Positions 25,684 through 34,888 of a DNA stretch of 48,294 bases are shown here, one piece after another. The translations under genes were made by a program, and so were the position numbers. Location of the stretch: the NCBI GenBank assembly GCA_002709295.1, contig PAQL01000027.1, positions 1 through 48,294 of the forward strand, in the 5' to 3' direction. The notes under the pieces are model-generated. The model was not told the DNA's origin, did no database searches, and worked only from the letters and a program-made list of their open reading frames with translations. Source of the stretch: Phycisphaerae bacterium. Its GTDB lineage: Bacteria > Planctomycetota > Phycisphaerae > Phycisphaerales > SM1A02. The number at the start of each line of letters is the position of its first letter. Position 1 is the stretch's first letter.

Positions 25684-27354
25684 ATGACCACCCTGCAGCC
25701 AGGTTCAGCAAGCGATCCCTCCTCCGATCGGCCCGACCCCGAGACCGTCACCCTCTCGGGTTACGCCGTCGCACCGTTGTACGGTCCCGAGACCGTCCCG
25801 ACGAGCGACCCCGACGACCCCGCGGCTCCCCACTCCCGCATCGGGCGTCCGGGCGAGTATCCGTTCACCCGCGGCGTGCATCCGACCATGTACCGGAGTC
25901 GGCTGTGGACGATGCGGCAGTTCGCGGGCTTCGGATCCGCCGACGACACCAACCGTCGCTTCAAGTACCTGCTCGAGAATGCCAGGGGGACCAAGGCCAA
26001 CACCGGTCTTTCGACCGCCTTCGATCTTCCGACCCTGATGGGCAGGGATTCCGACGATCCGCTGTCCGCGGGAGAGGTGGGCCGATGTGGAGTCGCGATC
26101 GACACGATCGAGGACATGCATCGTCTCTATGCCGACATTCCGGTCGGCGAGGTGACGGTCAGCCAGACCATCAACGGACCGGCCTGCGTCATCTGGGCCA
26201 TGTACCTGGCCATGGCCAGGGAGAGAGGCATCGACTGGAAGGACCTCGGAGGAACGCTGCAGAACGACATCCTCAAGGAGTTCCACAGCCAGAACGAGTT
26301 CATCTATCCACCCGAGGCGAGCGTGAAGCTGGTGGTGGACACGATCGAGTTCGCCGCCCTCCACCTCCCGCGATGGAACTCCGTGTCGATCTCCGGATAC
26401 CACATTCGTGAAGCCGGCTCGACCGCGACCCAGGAACTCGCATTCACGCTGCGCGACGGCATGGAGTACGTCGAGGCCGCGATCTCGCGAGGGCTCGATG
26501 TCGACGCCTTCGCCCCGAGGCTCTCCTTCTTCTTCAACGCCCACAACGAGTTCTTCGAGGAGATCTGCAAGCTTCGTGCCGCGAGACGGATCTGGTCCCG
26601 GGCGATGAAGGAGCGTTTCGGCGCGAAGAGCGAACGTTCGTGGTGGATGCGGACTCACGTTCAGACCGCCGGCTGTTCGCTGACCGAACAGCAGCCTCTC
26701 AACAACATCGTTCGTGTCGCGTACCAGGCGATGGCCGGAGTGCTCGGTGGCTGTCAGAGCCTGCACACCGACTCGATGGACGAGACCCTCGGGCTGCCCA
26801 CCGAGACCGCGGTCAGGGTGGCGCTTCGCACCCAGCAGATCCTCGCTCACGAGACGGGCGTCCAGCGGACGGTCGATCCGCTGGGGGGTTCGTGGTTCGT
26901 CGAGGGCCTCACCGATCAGATGGAATCCGACGCCGAGGAGATCATCTCCACGGTCGATGAGATGGGTGGCGTGGTCTCCGGCATCCACAAGGGCTACTTC
27001 CGGCGGGCGATCGCCGAGGCGAGCTATCGAACCGGGCAGGAGATGGAGGCCGGGGACCGGATCGTGGTCGGTGTGAACGCCTACGAGGACGGCAACGAGG
27101 ACCGTCAGGTCGAGATCCTCCAGATTCCTCAGGCCGTCGAGACCGAACAGTGCGATCGCCTCGAGGGGTACCGTCGAGGTCGTGACGACGACGAGGCCGC
27201 CAGGGCGCTCGATGAGATCCGCGCCGCCGCCCGTGCCGGAGACAACGTGATGGATGCCCTGGTCACCGGCTCGCTCGCACGGTGCACGCTGGGGGAGATG
27301 GTCCAGGCGATGGCGGACGTCTATGGCCGGTACTCCGGCGGACCGGAGTGGTGA
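25684..27354 (+). CDS. Acyl-CoA mutase large subunit (methylmalonyl-CoA mutase type)
   Basis: A 556-residue catalytic TIM-barrel subunit of the B12-dependent acyl-CoA mutases. Clear family stretches: [80 protein letters not shown] and [17 protein letters not shown]. The C-terminal cobalamin-binding domain (DxHxxG) is missing, so it must pair with a separate small B12 subunit not seen in this window. Methylmalonyl-CoA, isobutyryl-CoA and related substrates are possible. Intergenic 25426-25683 upstream contains two GC hairpins (25464-25478 and 25494-25511). A TACCAT hexamer lies at 25648-25653. Confidence 0.87.
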   Translation: MTTLQPGSASDPSSDRPDPETVTLSGYAVAPLYGPETVPTSDPDDPAAPHSRIGRPGEYPFTRGVHPTMYRSRLWTMRQFAGFGSADDTNRRFKYLLENARGTKANTGLSTAFDLPTLMGRDSDDPLSAGEVGRCGVAIDTIEDMHRLYADIPVGEVTVSQTINGPACVIWAMYLAMARERGIDWKDLGGTLQNDILKEFHSQNEFIYPPEASVKLVVDTIEFAALHLPRWNSVSISGYHIREAGSTATQELAFTLRDGMEYVEAAISRGLDVDAFAPRLSFFFNAHNEFFEEICKLRAARRIWSRAMKERFGAKSERSWWMRTHVQTAGCSLTEQQPLNNIVRVAYQAMAGVLGGCQSLHTDSMDETLGLPTETAVRVALRTQQILAHETGVQRTVDPLGGSWFVEGLTDQMESDAEEIISTVDEMGGVVSGIHKGYFRRAIAEASYRTGQEMEAGDRIVVGVNAYEDGNEDRQVEILQIPQAVETEQCDRLEGYRRGRDDDEAARALDEIRAAARAGDNVMDALVTGSLARCTLGEMVQAMADVYGRYSGGPEW

Positions 27355-27636
27355 GCTGGAATCCGACCCGTTCCGAGGCCCCACTCGGCCTCCGGAACCC
27401 TGCTCGGTCGACGATCTGAGGGTGTTCATGGCGGTTTCCGGGGCGATCAGGCCTCCCTGCGAGCTCCGTGGAGGGCATCGGACGGTTATCGACCTCGTCA
27501 CACGAGCGGCCGAGTTGGTCTAGAATGCGTGCTTGATGAGGGTCAGGCCGAACGACGGCGGCTCTCGAATTGCTCCGAGTGCTGATCCGCCCTGATGGTC
27601 ACCTTCGGATTCGAACCACAGGGCAGGACCATCGGC

Positions 27637-27930
27637 ATGAAGCTCTTTGTAGGAAACCTTCCGTTCAGCGCCACCGAGCAGGAGATCCGTGAAGCCTTCG
27701 AGGCACACGGCGATGTCTCAGACGTTGCAGTCATCATGGACCGCGAGACCGGGCGACCCCGTGGTTTCGCGTTCGTGGAGATGCCCGACTCCGGTCAGGC
27801 GAACGCTGCGATCGAGGCTCTCAACAACACCGACTTCGGTGGACGCTCGCTCAACGTCAACGAGGCTCGTCCTCGTGAAGCCCGACCGCCGCGCGGCGGT
27901 GGCGGCGGCGGTGGCCGAGGCAACTGGTGA
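27637..27930 (+). CDS. RRM RNA-binding protein with Gly-rich tail
   Basis: A 97-residue protein made of one RNA recognition motif: RNP2 KLFVGNL at the N-terminus and RNP1 RGFAFVEM at about 47-54, followed by an Arg/Gly-rich tail (PRGGGGGGGRGNW). Such small RRM proteins occur in cyanobacteria and planctomycetes and resemble cold-inducible Rbp chaperones. I use the ATG at 27637 because the RRM begins there. A TAGAAT hexamer at 27521-27526 could give a leader of about 100 nt, a length that would suit post-transcriptional control. The stop is followed by two hairpins. Confidence 0.88.
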   Translation: MKLFVGNLPFSATEQEIREAFEAHGDVSDVAVIMDRETGRPRGFAFVEMPDSGQANAAIEALNNTDFGGRSLNVNEARPREARPPRGGGGGGGRGNW

Positions 27931-27939
27931 TCAACCCGA

Positions 27940-27997
27940 CGACCTTCGGGTCGATCGTGTGAAGATGAGGCGGGCGGCGTCGCGAGACGCCGCCCGC
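27940..27997 (+). terminator. UUCG hairpin and GC-rich terminator after the RRM gene
   Basis: First hairpin: CGACC (27940-27944), TTCG loop, GGTCG (27949-27953), an extra-stable tetraloop. Second: 27970-27981 pairs perfectly over 12 bp with 27986-27997 around GCGA. The following bases (TGTCTATG) are not a T tract, so termination strength is uncertain. Confidence 0.55.
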
Positions 27998-28040
27998 TGT
28001 CTATGATGCACTCCCGTCGTTTCAAGGAGTCGGTCCAGGC

Positions 28041-29072
28041 ATGGTCGAAGTACTCGAATCTCCAGCACCCGAGACCCCGGTCGCCGATCGGTCCCCGAAG
28101 ACGAGGGACGAACCATGTCCCGACATCGATGGATACGCGGGTCTGCCTCTCCGGGGTCGGATCGCGAACCTGCTGGCGATCCTGCTTCCAATGGTCGGCC
28201 TCACGGTCGGGATCGTCTACATGTGGGGGCAGGGCGTGGGCTGGGCCCAGCTCGTGCTCATGACGGTGATGTACGTCTCGACCGGAATGGGAATCACCAT
28301 CGGCTACCACCGGTACTTCACGCACAAGTCCTTCAGCGCCGGGCCGGTGATGGTCGGATTCCTGGGGGTGCTGGGTTCGATGGCCGCCGAGGGTTCCATC
28401 CTTCGCTGGTGCGCATCGCATCGCAGTCACCACAAGCACTCCGACGGCGACGGCGATCCCCATTCGCCCCACGGGTTCGGCGACGGGATGCTTGCGATGT
28501 TCAAGGGGTTCTGGAACGCCCACATGGGATGGATCTTCCATCCTCCGGGCGAGCCCCTCGCCAAGTACGTTCCCGACCTGCTTCGCGACCGCCAGATCGT
28601 CGTGATGAGCCGGCTGTTCCCGCTCTTCGTGCTCCTCGGGTTGCTGATACCCACGGTCGCCGGAGGCCTGGTGGAGCTGGCGATGGGCGGAGGCTTCTGG
28701 TGGGGCGCCTTCCTCGGATTCGTGTGGGGCGGGCTGGTGCGGATCTTCGTCGTCCATCACATCACCTGGAGCGTGAACTCGGTCTGCCATCTCTGGGGAA
28801 GCAGGCCGTATCGATCCTCGGACGAGAGTCGCAACAATCCGATCGTGGGTGTGCTGGCTCTGGGCGAGGGCTGGCACAACAACCATCACGCCTTTCCGAC
28901 CTCGGCACGGCATGGTCTGGAATGGTGGCAGTTCGATTCCAGCTGGCTGGTCATTCGAAGCCTCGAGAGGCTCGGCCTCGTGAGGGATGTCCGCGTCCCC
29001 TCGAAGGAACGAAGGGTCGCCAAGCTTCGGGACCGTGGGCCGCGTCCCGCGAGCCGCGTCGAAGACTCCTGA
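28041..29072 (+). CDS. Membrane fatty acid (acyl-CoA/acyl-lipid) desaturase
   Basis: A 343-residue integral membrane di-iron enzyme. The three histidine boxes are intact: HRYFTH (90-95), HRSHHKH (127-133) and HNNHH (279-283), in the delta-9 desaturase arrangement with about four membrane helices. It introduces a cis double bond into saturated acyl chains, tuning membrane fluidity. It follows the RRM gene, which in other bacteria is a cold-response gene, so a shared response to temperature is conceivable but inferred. A TATGAT hexamer is at 28002-28007. Confidence 0.9.
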   Translation: MVEVLESPAPETPVADRSPKTRDEPCPDIDGYAGLPLRGRIANLLAILLPMVGLTVGIVYMWGQGVGWAQLVLMTVMYVSTGMGITIGYHRYFTHKSFSAGPVMVGFLGVLGSMAAEGSILRWCASHRSHHKHSDGDGDPHSPHGFGDGMLAMFKGFWNAHMGWIFHPPGEPLAKYVPDLLRDRQIVVMSRLFPLFVLLGLLIPTVAGGLVELAMGGGFWWGAFLGFVWGGLVRIFVVHHITWSVNSVCHLWGSRPYRSSDESRNNPIVGVLALGEGWHNNHHAFPTSARHGLEWWQFDSSWLVIRSLERLGLVRDVRVPSKERRVAKLRDRGPRPASRVEDS

Positions 29073-29155
29073 TCACGGTGGCTGGAGGGCGGGCGTGGTA
29101 CCGTCTTCCGCCAGCGGAGCCCGGCATTCGGGCTCGGAACAGGAGTGATCCAGAC

Positions 29156-29956
29156 ATGGCCGAAGGGGATGATTCCCGCATCGCTTTCCAGGGTCAGGAC
29201 CCGACCTTCCGCCTGGACGGCCGAACCGCTCTCGTGACCGGTTCCACCGCCGGGCTCGGTCTCGCCATGGCTCGCGGCCTCGCCCGGGCCGGGGCGTCGG
29301 TGGCCCTCAACTACGCCAACAATGATGCGAGGGCGGAGGCCGCATTCGAGGATTTCAAGGCCGAAGGCCTCCGGGGCGGACTGTTCAAGGCCTCGGTCAT
29401 CGACCAGGCCGAGATCGAGCGACTGGTCGCCGAAGTCGAGGCCTCGCTGGGGCCCATCGACATCCTGGTGGTGAACGCCACTCCCGATCAGCCCCACATG
29501 CCCATCGAGCAGTACGACTGGGACTTCCATCAGTCGATGCTGGACTTCTTCATCCGGAGTCCCTTCCTGCTCGCCCGGGCCGTCCTGCCCGGGATGAAGG
29601 CTCGTCGCCGGGGTCGGATCATCAACATCGGCAGCGAGGTCTTCGCGCGGGGGGTGGGGGAGTTCAGCCCCTACGTGGCGGCGAAGGGTGGACAGAACGG
29701 CTGGACCAGATCGATGGCCAGCGAGCTGGCCCCCTGGAACATCACGGTCAACATGGTCTCCCCCGGATGGATCCCGGTCGAAAGGCACGAGAACGATCCT
29801 CAGGAGGAGAAGGACGAATATCGCGCTCTCATCCCCCTGGATCGCTGGGGGGTTCCTGAAGACGTCGCGGGCTGCGTGACCTTCCTCGCGGGGGACGCCG
29901 CCGGATTCATCACCGCTCAGAACATCCACGTGAACGGCGGCATGACCGTTCACTAG
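29156..29956 (+). CDS. Short-chain dehydrogenase/reductase
   Basis: A 266-residue classical SDR. Cofactor loop TGSTAGLG at 28-35 and catalytic Ser160/Tyr173/Lys177 (YVAAK) are present; the usual NNAG is changed to VVNATP. The C-terminal FLAGDAAGFITAQNIHVNGG is typical of 3-oxoacyl-ACP reductase- or sugar dehydrogenase-like members. AGGAG at 29141-29145 supports the ATG at 29156. It lies 53 nt before a sugar ABC transporter set, so it might oxidise the imported sugar, but an acyl substrate is equally possible. Confidence 0.85.
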   Translation: MAEGDDSRIAFQGQDPTFRLDGRTALVTGSTAGLGLAMARGLARAGASVALNYANNDARAEAAFEDFKAEGLRGGLFKASVIDQAEIERLVAEVEASLGPIDILVVNATPDQPHMPIEQYDWDFHQSMLDFFIRSPFLLARAVLPGMKARRRGRIINIGSEVFARGVGEFSPYVAAKGGQNGWTRSMASELAPWNITVNMVSPGWIPVERHENDPQEEKDEYRALIPLDRWGVPEDVAGCVTFLAGDAAGFITAQNIHVNGGMTVH

Positions 29957-30009
29957 TCTCGAGACTCGGGCATCGTCCTCACGGACGACACGTCCACATG
30001 GAGATCAGC

Positions 30010-31047
30010 ATGCGTCGATTCCCCACCCTCGCCTTCGTTCCGGTCCTCGCCACGATGCTCGTGGGCTGCGGCGGAGGAGACACGTCCTCGACCAGTGACG
30101 GTTCCGGTCCCGACGGGGGGTCGCGACCTCGGATCGCGTACGTCACCAACGGTGTGGCGGACTTCTGGACGATCGCCGAAGCGGGCGCAAACGCCGCGGG
30201 CGGGGAGTTCGATGTCGAGGTCGAGGTCCTCATGCCGACCGGCGGAGTGACCGACCAGAAGAGGATGCTCGAGGACCTGGTGACCCGGGGCGCCGACGGC
30301 ATCGCGGTCAGTCCTATCGACGCGGGAAACCAGATCGATGTGATCGATGCGGCGGCGGAACGCACCAACGTGATCACTCACGACTCCGATGCCCCCGGTT
30401 CGAGGCGTCTGGCCTACGTCGGGATGGACAACTACGACGCAGGAAGGATGGCGGGACGTCTGCTGAAGGATTCGATGCCCGACGGGGGCGACGTCTTCAT
30501 CTTCGTCGGCCGTCTCGAGCAGGACAACGCCCGTCTGAGGCGCCAGGGTCTCATCGACGAGGTCCTCGGCCGGGAACCCGACTCCACGAGGTACGACGAG
30601 CCGGGTTCGCCGGTCGAAGGCGGCGGCTACACGATTCTCGGCACCCTCACCGATCAGTTCGATCGTGCGAAGGCCAAGGCGAACGTCGAGGACGTGCTCA
30701 GCCGTCATCCCGACGTGGACTGCATGGTCGGACTCTTCGCGTACAACCCGCCGCTGATCCTCGAGGCGCTCGAGGGTGCGGATCGTCTCGGCGACGTGGT
30801 CGTGGTGGCCTTCGACGAGGACGACGAGACGCTGCAGGGGATCAAGGACGGGAGCGTCGCCGGGACGATCGTCCAGAACCCCTACGAGTACGGTCGGATG
30901 AGCGTGGAGATCCTCTCCAGACTCGCGCGGAACCAGGATGCGGGGATTCCGGACGGCGGGATGGTCTCCATTCCCGCACGCACGATCCGCACCGACGAGG
31001 TGGACGCCTTCTGGGCCGATCTCAAGGCCAAGACCGGAAAGGACTGA
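30010..31047 (+). CDS. Sugar ABC transporter, substrate-binding lipoprotein
   Basis: A 345-residue periplasmic binding protein of the ribose/galactose (Peripla_BP_4) type. Lipobox LVGC with Cys20 anchors it. RIAYVTNGVADFWTIAEAG and GADGIAVSPIDAG are typical of the fold. I prefer the ATG at 30010 over the one at 29998 because GGAG (30000-30003) lies 6 nt upstream of it. It is followed by ATP-binding and permease genes, completing a CUT2-type importer; the sugar is not identifiable from sequence. Confidence 0.9.
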   Translation: MRRFPTLAFVPVLATMLVGCGGGDTSSTSDGSGPDGGSRPRIAYVTNGVADFWTIAEAGANAAGGEFDVEVEVLMPTGGVTDQKRMLEDLVTRGADGIAVSPIDAGNQIDVIDAAAERTNVITHDSDAPGSRRLAYVGMDNYDAGRMAGRLLKDSMPDGGDVFIFVGRLEQDNARLRRQGLIDEVLGREPDSTRYDEPGSPVEGGGYTILGTLTDQFDRAKAKANVEDVLSRHPDVDCMVGLFAYNPPLILEALEGADRLGDVVVVAFDEDDETLQGIKDGSVAGTIVQNPYEYGRMSVEILSRLARNQDAGIPDGGMVSIPARTIRTDEVDAFWADLKAKTGKD

Positions 31048-31069
31048 CCTGCCCTCGGTCGCCTGTTGC

Positions 31070-32593
31070 ATGATGCCGATCCTTGCCGCCGAGCGAATCG
31101 TCAAGCAGTACCCGGGCGTGAAAGCGCTCGACGGTGTCACCCTGTCGATCGACGCCGGCGAGGTGGTGTCGGTGGTGGGGGAGAACGGTGCCGGCAAGAG
31201 CACCCTCATGAAGGTCCTGGCAGGGGATGTCAGGCCCGATGCGGGGGAACTCCGTCTGGAGGGGGAGATCGTCCGGTTTCGCGATCCTCGGGATGCGATC
31301 CGGGCGGGCGTGGTCCTGATCCATCAGGAGCTCAGCCTCGCGGACAACCTCGATGTCGGGGCCAACATCCTCCTGGGTCGGGAACCGCGACGCGGCCCCT
31401 TCCTCGATCGAGGAGCGGCCCGCGATCAGGCGAGGGCCGCCCTGTCGCTGGTCGGCCTCGGGCGACTTGATCCCGCGACTCCCGTGGCGGGCCTGGGAAT
31501 GGGGACCCGTCAGCTGGTCGAGATCGCGAAGGCTCTCGCGACCGATGCCCGGGTCATCATCATGGACGAACCGACCTCGAGCCTCACCGATGGAGAGACC
31601 GAGACGCTGCTCGCCACGATCGAAAGTCTGAAGGCCCGAGGCACCACGATCGTGTTCATCTCGCATCGACTGGAGGAGGTTCGTCGGATCTCCGATCGCG
31701 TCGAGGTCCTTCGCGACGGCGCCCATGTCGGAACCCTGGAAGGATCCGCGATCGACCGGGAGTCGATGGTCCGTCTGATGGTCGGTCGTGATCTGGAGAC
31801 CAGCGACCTGCGCTCCGACGCCACGATCGGTCGCGAGGGACCTCCGAGGCTCCGGGTCTTCGGTCTGGAGACGACACGGTTCCCGGGATCGAAGATCGAT
31901 CTCGAGGTGCGCAGCGGAGAGATCGTCGGGCTCGCGGGACTGGTCGGCGCCGGCCGGACGGAGCTGCTTCGTGGCATCGTCGGGATCGATCGGATCGTCT
32001 CGGGCGTGCGGGAGATCGACGGACGTCCCCTGGTGGTGCATCACCCCGCGGACAGCGCGGCGGCGGGCCTGGTCCTGGTGCCCGAGGATCGCAAGGCCGA
32101 CGGGTTGATCCTCGAGGATCCGGTTCGAGACAATCTCGTGCTCGCCGGCCTGAGTCGGCTGGCCCGGGGTCCGATCCGTTCCCGGGGCCGGGAGTCGGTC
32201 GCTGCGACCGGACTGGTGGGGCGTCTCGGGGTCCGTCCCCCGAGGATCGCTCATCCGACCGGCGGTCTGAGTGGTGGAAACCAGCAGAAGGTCGCCCTCG
32301 GAAGGTGGGCGGCCTGCGATCCGGGGATCCTCCTGCTCGACGAGCCGACCCGGGGGGTCGATGTCGGGGCCAAGGCCGAGGTGCACGGGCTCCTCGATCG
32401 TCTTGCCCGGGAGGGAGCGGCCATCCTCGTGGCCAGCAGCGAACTGGAGGAGCTTCTCTCGATCGCGGACCGCATCGTGGTCCTGCATGACGGAGGGATC
32501 GCCGGCGAGCTCTCTCGCGAGGAGGCGGACGAGTCCGCGATCATGGCCCTCGCCACGGGCGGTCGAATTCGAAGGGATGGGACGGCGGCATGA
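31070..32593 (+). CDS. Sugar ABC transporter, double ATP-binding subunit
   Basis: A 507-residue RbsA/MglA-type protein with two fused nucleotide-binding domains. The first has Walker A GENGAGKST (37-45) and Walker B VIIMDEPTS; its signature motif is the less canonical LGMGTRQLVEIA. The second has a degenerate P-loop (GLVGAGRTEL) but a full LSGGNQQKV signature and LLLDEPTRGVD, the normal asymmetry for CUT2 transporters. The stop overlaps the permease start by 4 nt. Confidence 0.92.
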   Translation: MMPILAAERIVKQYPGVKALDGVTLSIDAGEVVSVVGENGAGKSTLMKVLAGDVRPDAGELRLEGEIVRFRDPRDAIRAGVVLIHQELSLADNLDVGANILLGREPRRGPFLDRGAARDQARAALSLVGLGRLDPATPVAGLGMGTRQLVEIAKALATDARVIIMDEPTSSLTDGETETLLATIESLKARGTTIVFISHRLEEVRRISDRVEVLRDGAHVGTLEGSAIDRESMVRLMVGRDLETSDLRSDATIGREGPPRLRVFGLETTRFPGSKIDLEVRSGEIVGLAGLVGAGRTELLRGIVGIDRIVSGVREIDGRPLVVHHPADSAAAGLVLVPEDRKADGLILEDPVRDNLVLAGLSRLARGPIRSRGRESVAATGLVGRLGVRPPRIAHPTGGLSGGNQQKVALGRWAACDPGILLLDEPTRGVDVGAKAEVHGLLDRLAREGAAILVASSELEELLSIADRIVVLHDGGIAGELSREEADESAIMALATGGRIRRDGTAA

Positions 32594-33651
32594 GCGACAT
32601 CGACGGGGACAGGACGACGTCCGGCGGATCGCCGGAGCACTCCGGCGGGACCGGCAGGTTCAGTCTGCCCGTCGGCTCCGGCAAGATCCTCGGTGTCCTG
32701 GGGCTTCTCGTGGTCACCTGCTTCGCGACCTCGCAGTTCACCCCCTATTTCCTCACCGCCTACAACATCGAGAACCTTCTTCGACGAACGTCGCTGTTCG
32801 GGGTGATATCCATCGGCGCCGCATTCGTGATCATGGTCGGTGGAATCGACCTGTCGATCGGCTCGGTGATCGCCCTGGTGGGCTGTCTGCTTCCATGGCT
32901 TCTGGTTCAGAACGGCGTCGACCCGTGGATCGCGGTGCCTTCGGTGCTGCTCCTCGGGATGGCCATCGGTTTCTTCCATGGAAACCTGGTGCAGCGGATG
33001 CGTCTGCAGCCGTTCATCGTCACGTTGTGCGGGCTTCTCCTCTACCGCGGGATCGCGAGAGGCATCACCTCGGATCGGACGGTCGGCTTCCAGAACGAGT
33101 TCAAGGGGCTTCGCTCCCTCGTGAAGCACGAGTTCGAGATTCCCGGCATCGAGGGGTTCGCGATCCCCTCGACCTTCGTGATCCTGATCGTCGTCGCCAC
33201 GCTCGCGATCCTGTTCCTGAGGACCACGGTCTGGGGCCGGCACATGCTGGCGACGGGTCGGAACGAGTCCGCGGCCCGGCACGGCGGGATTCGAACCGGA
33301 AGGCTCGTGATCCTCGCCTACGTGATCTGCGCCGGTCTGGCGGGTTTCGGAGGGCTCCTCTTCATTCTCGACGTGGGAAGCGCCCAGCCCGCCGATTTCG
33401 GCAACTTCTACGAGCTCTATGCGATCGCCGCCGCCGTGCTCGGAGGCTGCAGTCTCCGGGGAGGCGAGGGATCGATCATCGGGGTCCTGGTGGGGGCGGC
33501 CTTGATGCAGGTCCTGCAGAACGCGATCACTCTCATAGACTGGATACCCGACACGATCCAGTACGCGGTCATCGGAGGCGTGATCCTCGCCGGAGCCATG
33601 ACCGACGAGGTCCTGAGACGAGCCCTGGGCAAGAGAACCATCGCACGCTGA
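32590..33651 (+). CDS. Sugar ABC transporter, permease
   Basis: A 353-residue RbsC-type permease with eight or more membrane helices and the family stretch FVIMVGGIDLSIGSVIALVG. A polar 35-residue N-terminus precedes the first helix. It would form the homodimeric pore with the double ATPase encoded just upstream (4-nt overlap). The exported mutarotase gene follows after 36 nt, so all four genes are probably one transcript. Confidence 0.92.
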   Translation: MSDIDGDRTTSGGSPEHSGGTGRFSLPVGSGKILGVLGLLVVTCFATSQFTPYFLTAYNIENLLRRTSLFGVISIGAAFVIMVGGIDLSIGSVIALVGCLLPWLLVQNGVDPWIAVPSVLLLGMAIGFFHGNLVQRMRLQPFIVTLCGLLLYRGIARGITSDRTVGFQNEFKGLRSLVKHEFEIPGIEGFAIPSTFVILIVVATLAILFLRTTVWGRHMLATGRNESAARHGGIRTGRLVILAYVICAGLAGFGGLLFILDVGSAQPADFGNFYELYAIAAAVLGGCSLRGGEGSIIGVLVGAALMQVLQNAITLIDWIPDTIQYAVIGGVILAGAMTDEVLRRALGKRTIAR

Positions 33652-33687
33652 GAAGATCCCGCACCCGTTGAATTGGAATCCAGAACC

Positions 33688-34842
33688 ATGCACATCACCC
33701 ATCTGACCACGATGATCCTCGCGGCCTCGGTCGTACTCGTCGGTTGTCGAAGCACGGAGGACTCGATCATGGAATCGAAGTCGGGATTCACCGTCACCGA
33801 TGCCGCCGGTCTGGACATCGGCCCGGTCCGCATGATCACGCTTCGGAACCTCAACGGCATGGAGGTCGAGCTCATGGAGCTCGGGGCCACGGTCACGAAG
33901 GTCGTCGTTCCGGATCGCAACGGCGACCCCACCGACGTCGTGCTCGGTTTCGACACCGTCGAGGAATATCCCGAGAAGAGCCAGTACTTCGGATGCACCG
34001 TCGGACGGGTGGGGAACCGGATCGCCTACGGCATCTTCTCTCTGGACGGCAAGGCCTACGAACTCGCCGCCAACAACGGCGAGAATCACCTGCACGGCGG
34101 CGAACGGGGATTCGACAAGTGCCGCTGGAGCTCCGATCCGGTGATGACCTCCGACGGACCCGGGGTCCGTTTCACCCTTCGCAGCCCCGACGGTGACGAG
34201 GGATATCCGGGTTCGCTCGATGCCGAGGTGACCTACGTCCTCACGGAGTCGAACGAACTCGTGGTCGAGATGGGGGCGGTCACCGATGCGGCGACACCCG
34301 TGAACCTCGTGCACCACACCTACTGGAACCTCGGTGGGCATGACTCCGGGTCGATCCTCGACGAGACCCTGACCATCGCCGCCGATCGCTACACCCCGAT
34401 CGACGCGGGTTTCATCCCCACCGGGGAGCTGGCTCCCGTGGAGGGGACCGCCCTGGACTTCAGGGCTCCCAAGACCATCGGTCGCGACATCGGTGCCTTC
34501 CCGGAGAACGGTGAGGACCCGGGAGGCTTCGACCACAACTTCTGTCTCGAGGGGGAGGCGGGGACCATGCGCGAGGTCGTCCGACTGTCCGATCCCGACA
34601 CCGGCATCGTCATGACCATCGAGACCGATCAGCCCGGTCTGCAGTTCTACACCGGCAACTTCCTCAACGGCATGACCGGCAAGGGCGGAGCGGTGTACGA
34701 CAAGTTCGGCGGACTCTGTCTCGAGACCCAGACCTATCCCGATTCGATCAACCGGATGGGCGAGGACGGCTGGCCGGACGTCGTCCTGCGACCCGGAGAG
34801 GTCTACCGGCATCGCATGATCCACCGGTTCACGACCGATTGA
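33688..34842 (+). CDS. galM: Aldose 1-epimerase (mutarotase), exported lipoprotein
   Basis: A 384-residue mutarotase with a lipoprotein signal ending LVGC (Cys20), unlike the cytosolic E. coli GalM. Catalytic motifs: NHLHGG, HHTYWNLGG with the key His, and the late Glu in CLETQTYPDS. It interconverts alpha and beta anomers of aldoses. Being exported next to a sugar importer, it likely supplies the preferred anomer to the binding protein outside the cytoplasmic membrane (inference). The upstream in-frame TTG at 33673 is less likely than the ATG, which has GGAAT upstream. Confidence 0.88.
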   Translation: MHITHLTTMILAASVVLVGCRSTEDSIMESKSGFTVTDAAGLDIGPVRMITLRNLNGMEVELMELGATVTKVVVPDRNGDPTDVVLGFDTVEEYPEKSQYFGCTVGRVGNRIAYGIFSLDGKAYELAANNGENHLHGGERGFDKCRWSSDPVMTSDGPGVRFTLRSPDGDEGYPGSLDAEVTYVLTESNELVVEMGAVTDAATPVNLVHHTYWNLGGHDSGSILDETLTIAADRYTPIDAGFIPTGELAPVEGTALDFRAPKTIGRDIGAFPENGEDPGGFDHNFCLEGEAGTMREVVRLSDPDTGIVMTIETDQPGLQFYTGNFLNGMTGKGGAVYDKFGGLCLETQTYPDSINRMGEDGWPDVVLRPGEVYRHRMIHRFTTD

Positions 34843-34888
34843 CCCGATCCACGCAGCGAGCCTCGCCCCAGTGACCGGCGATTCGAAC

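Noticed and set aside
27607-27620. T-loop-like GGTTCGAATCC on the minus strand, suggesting a tRNA
   Set aside because: The flanking bases do not form a T stem and no acceptor or anticodon arm can be folded around it.
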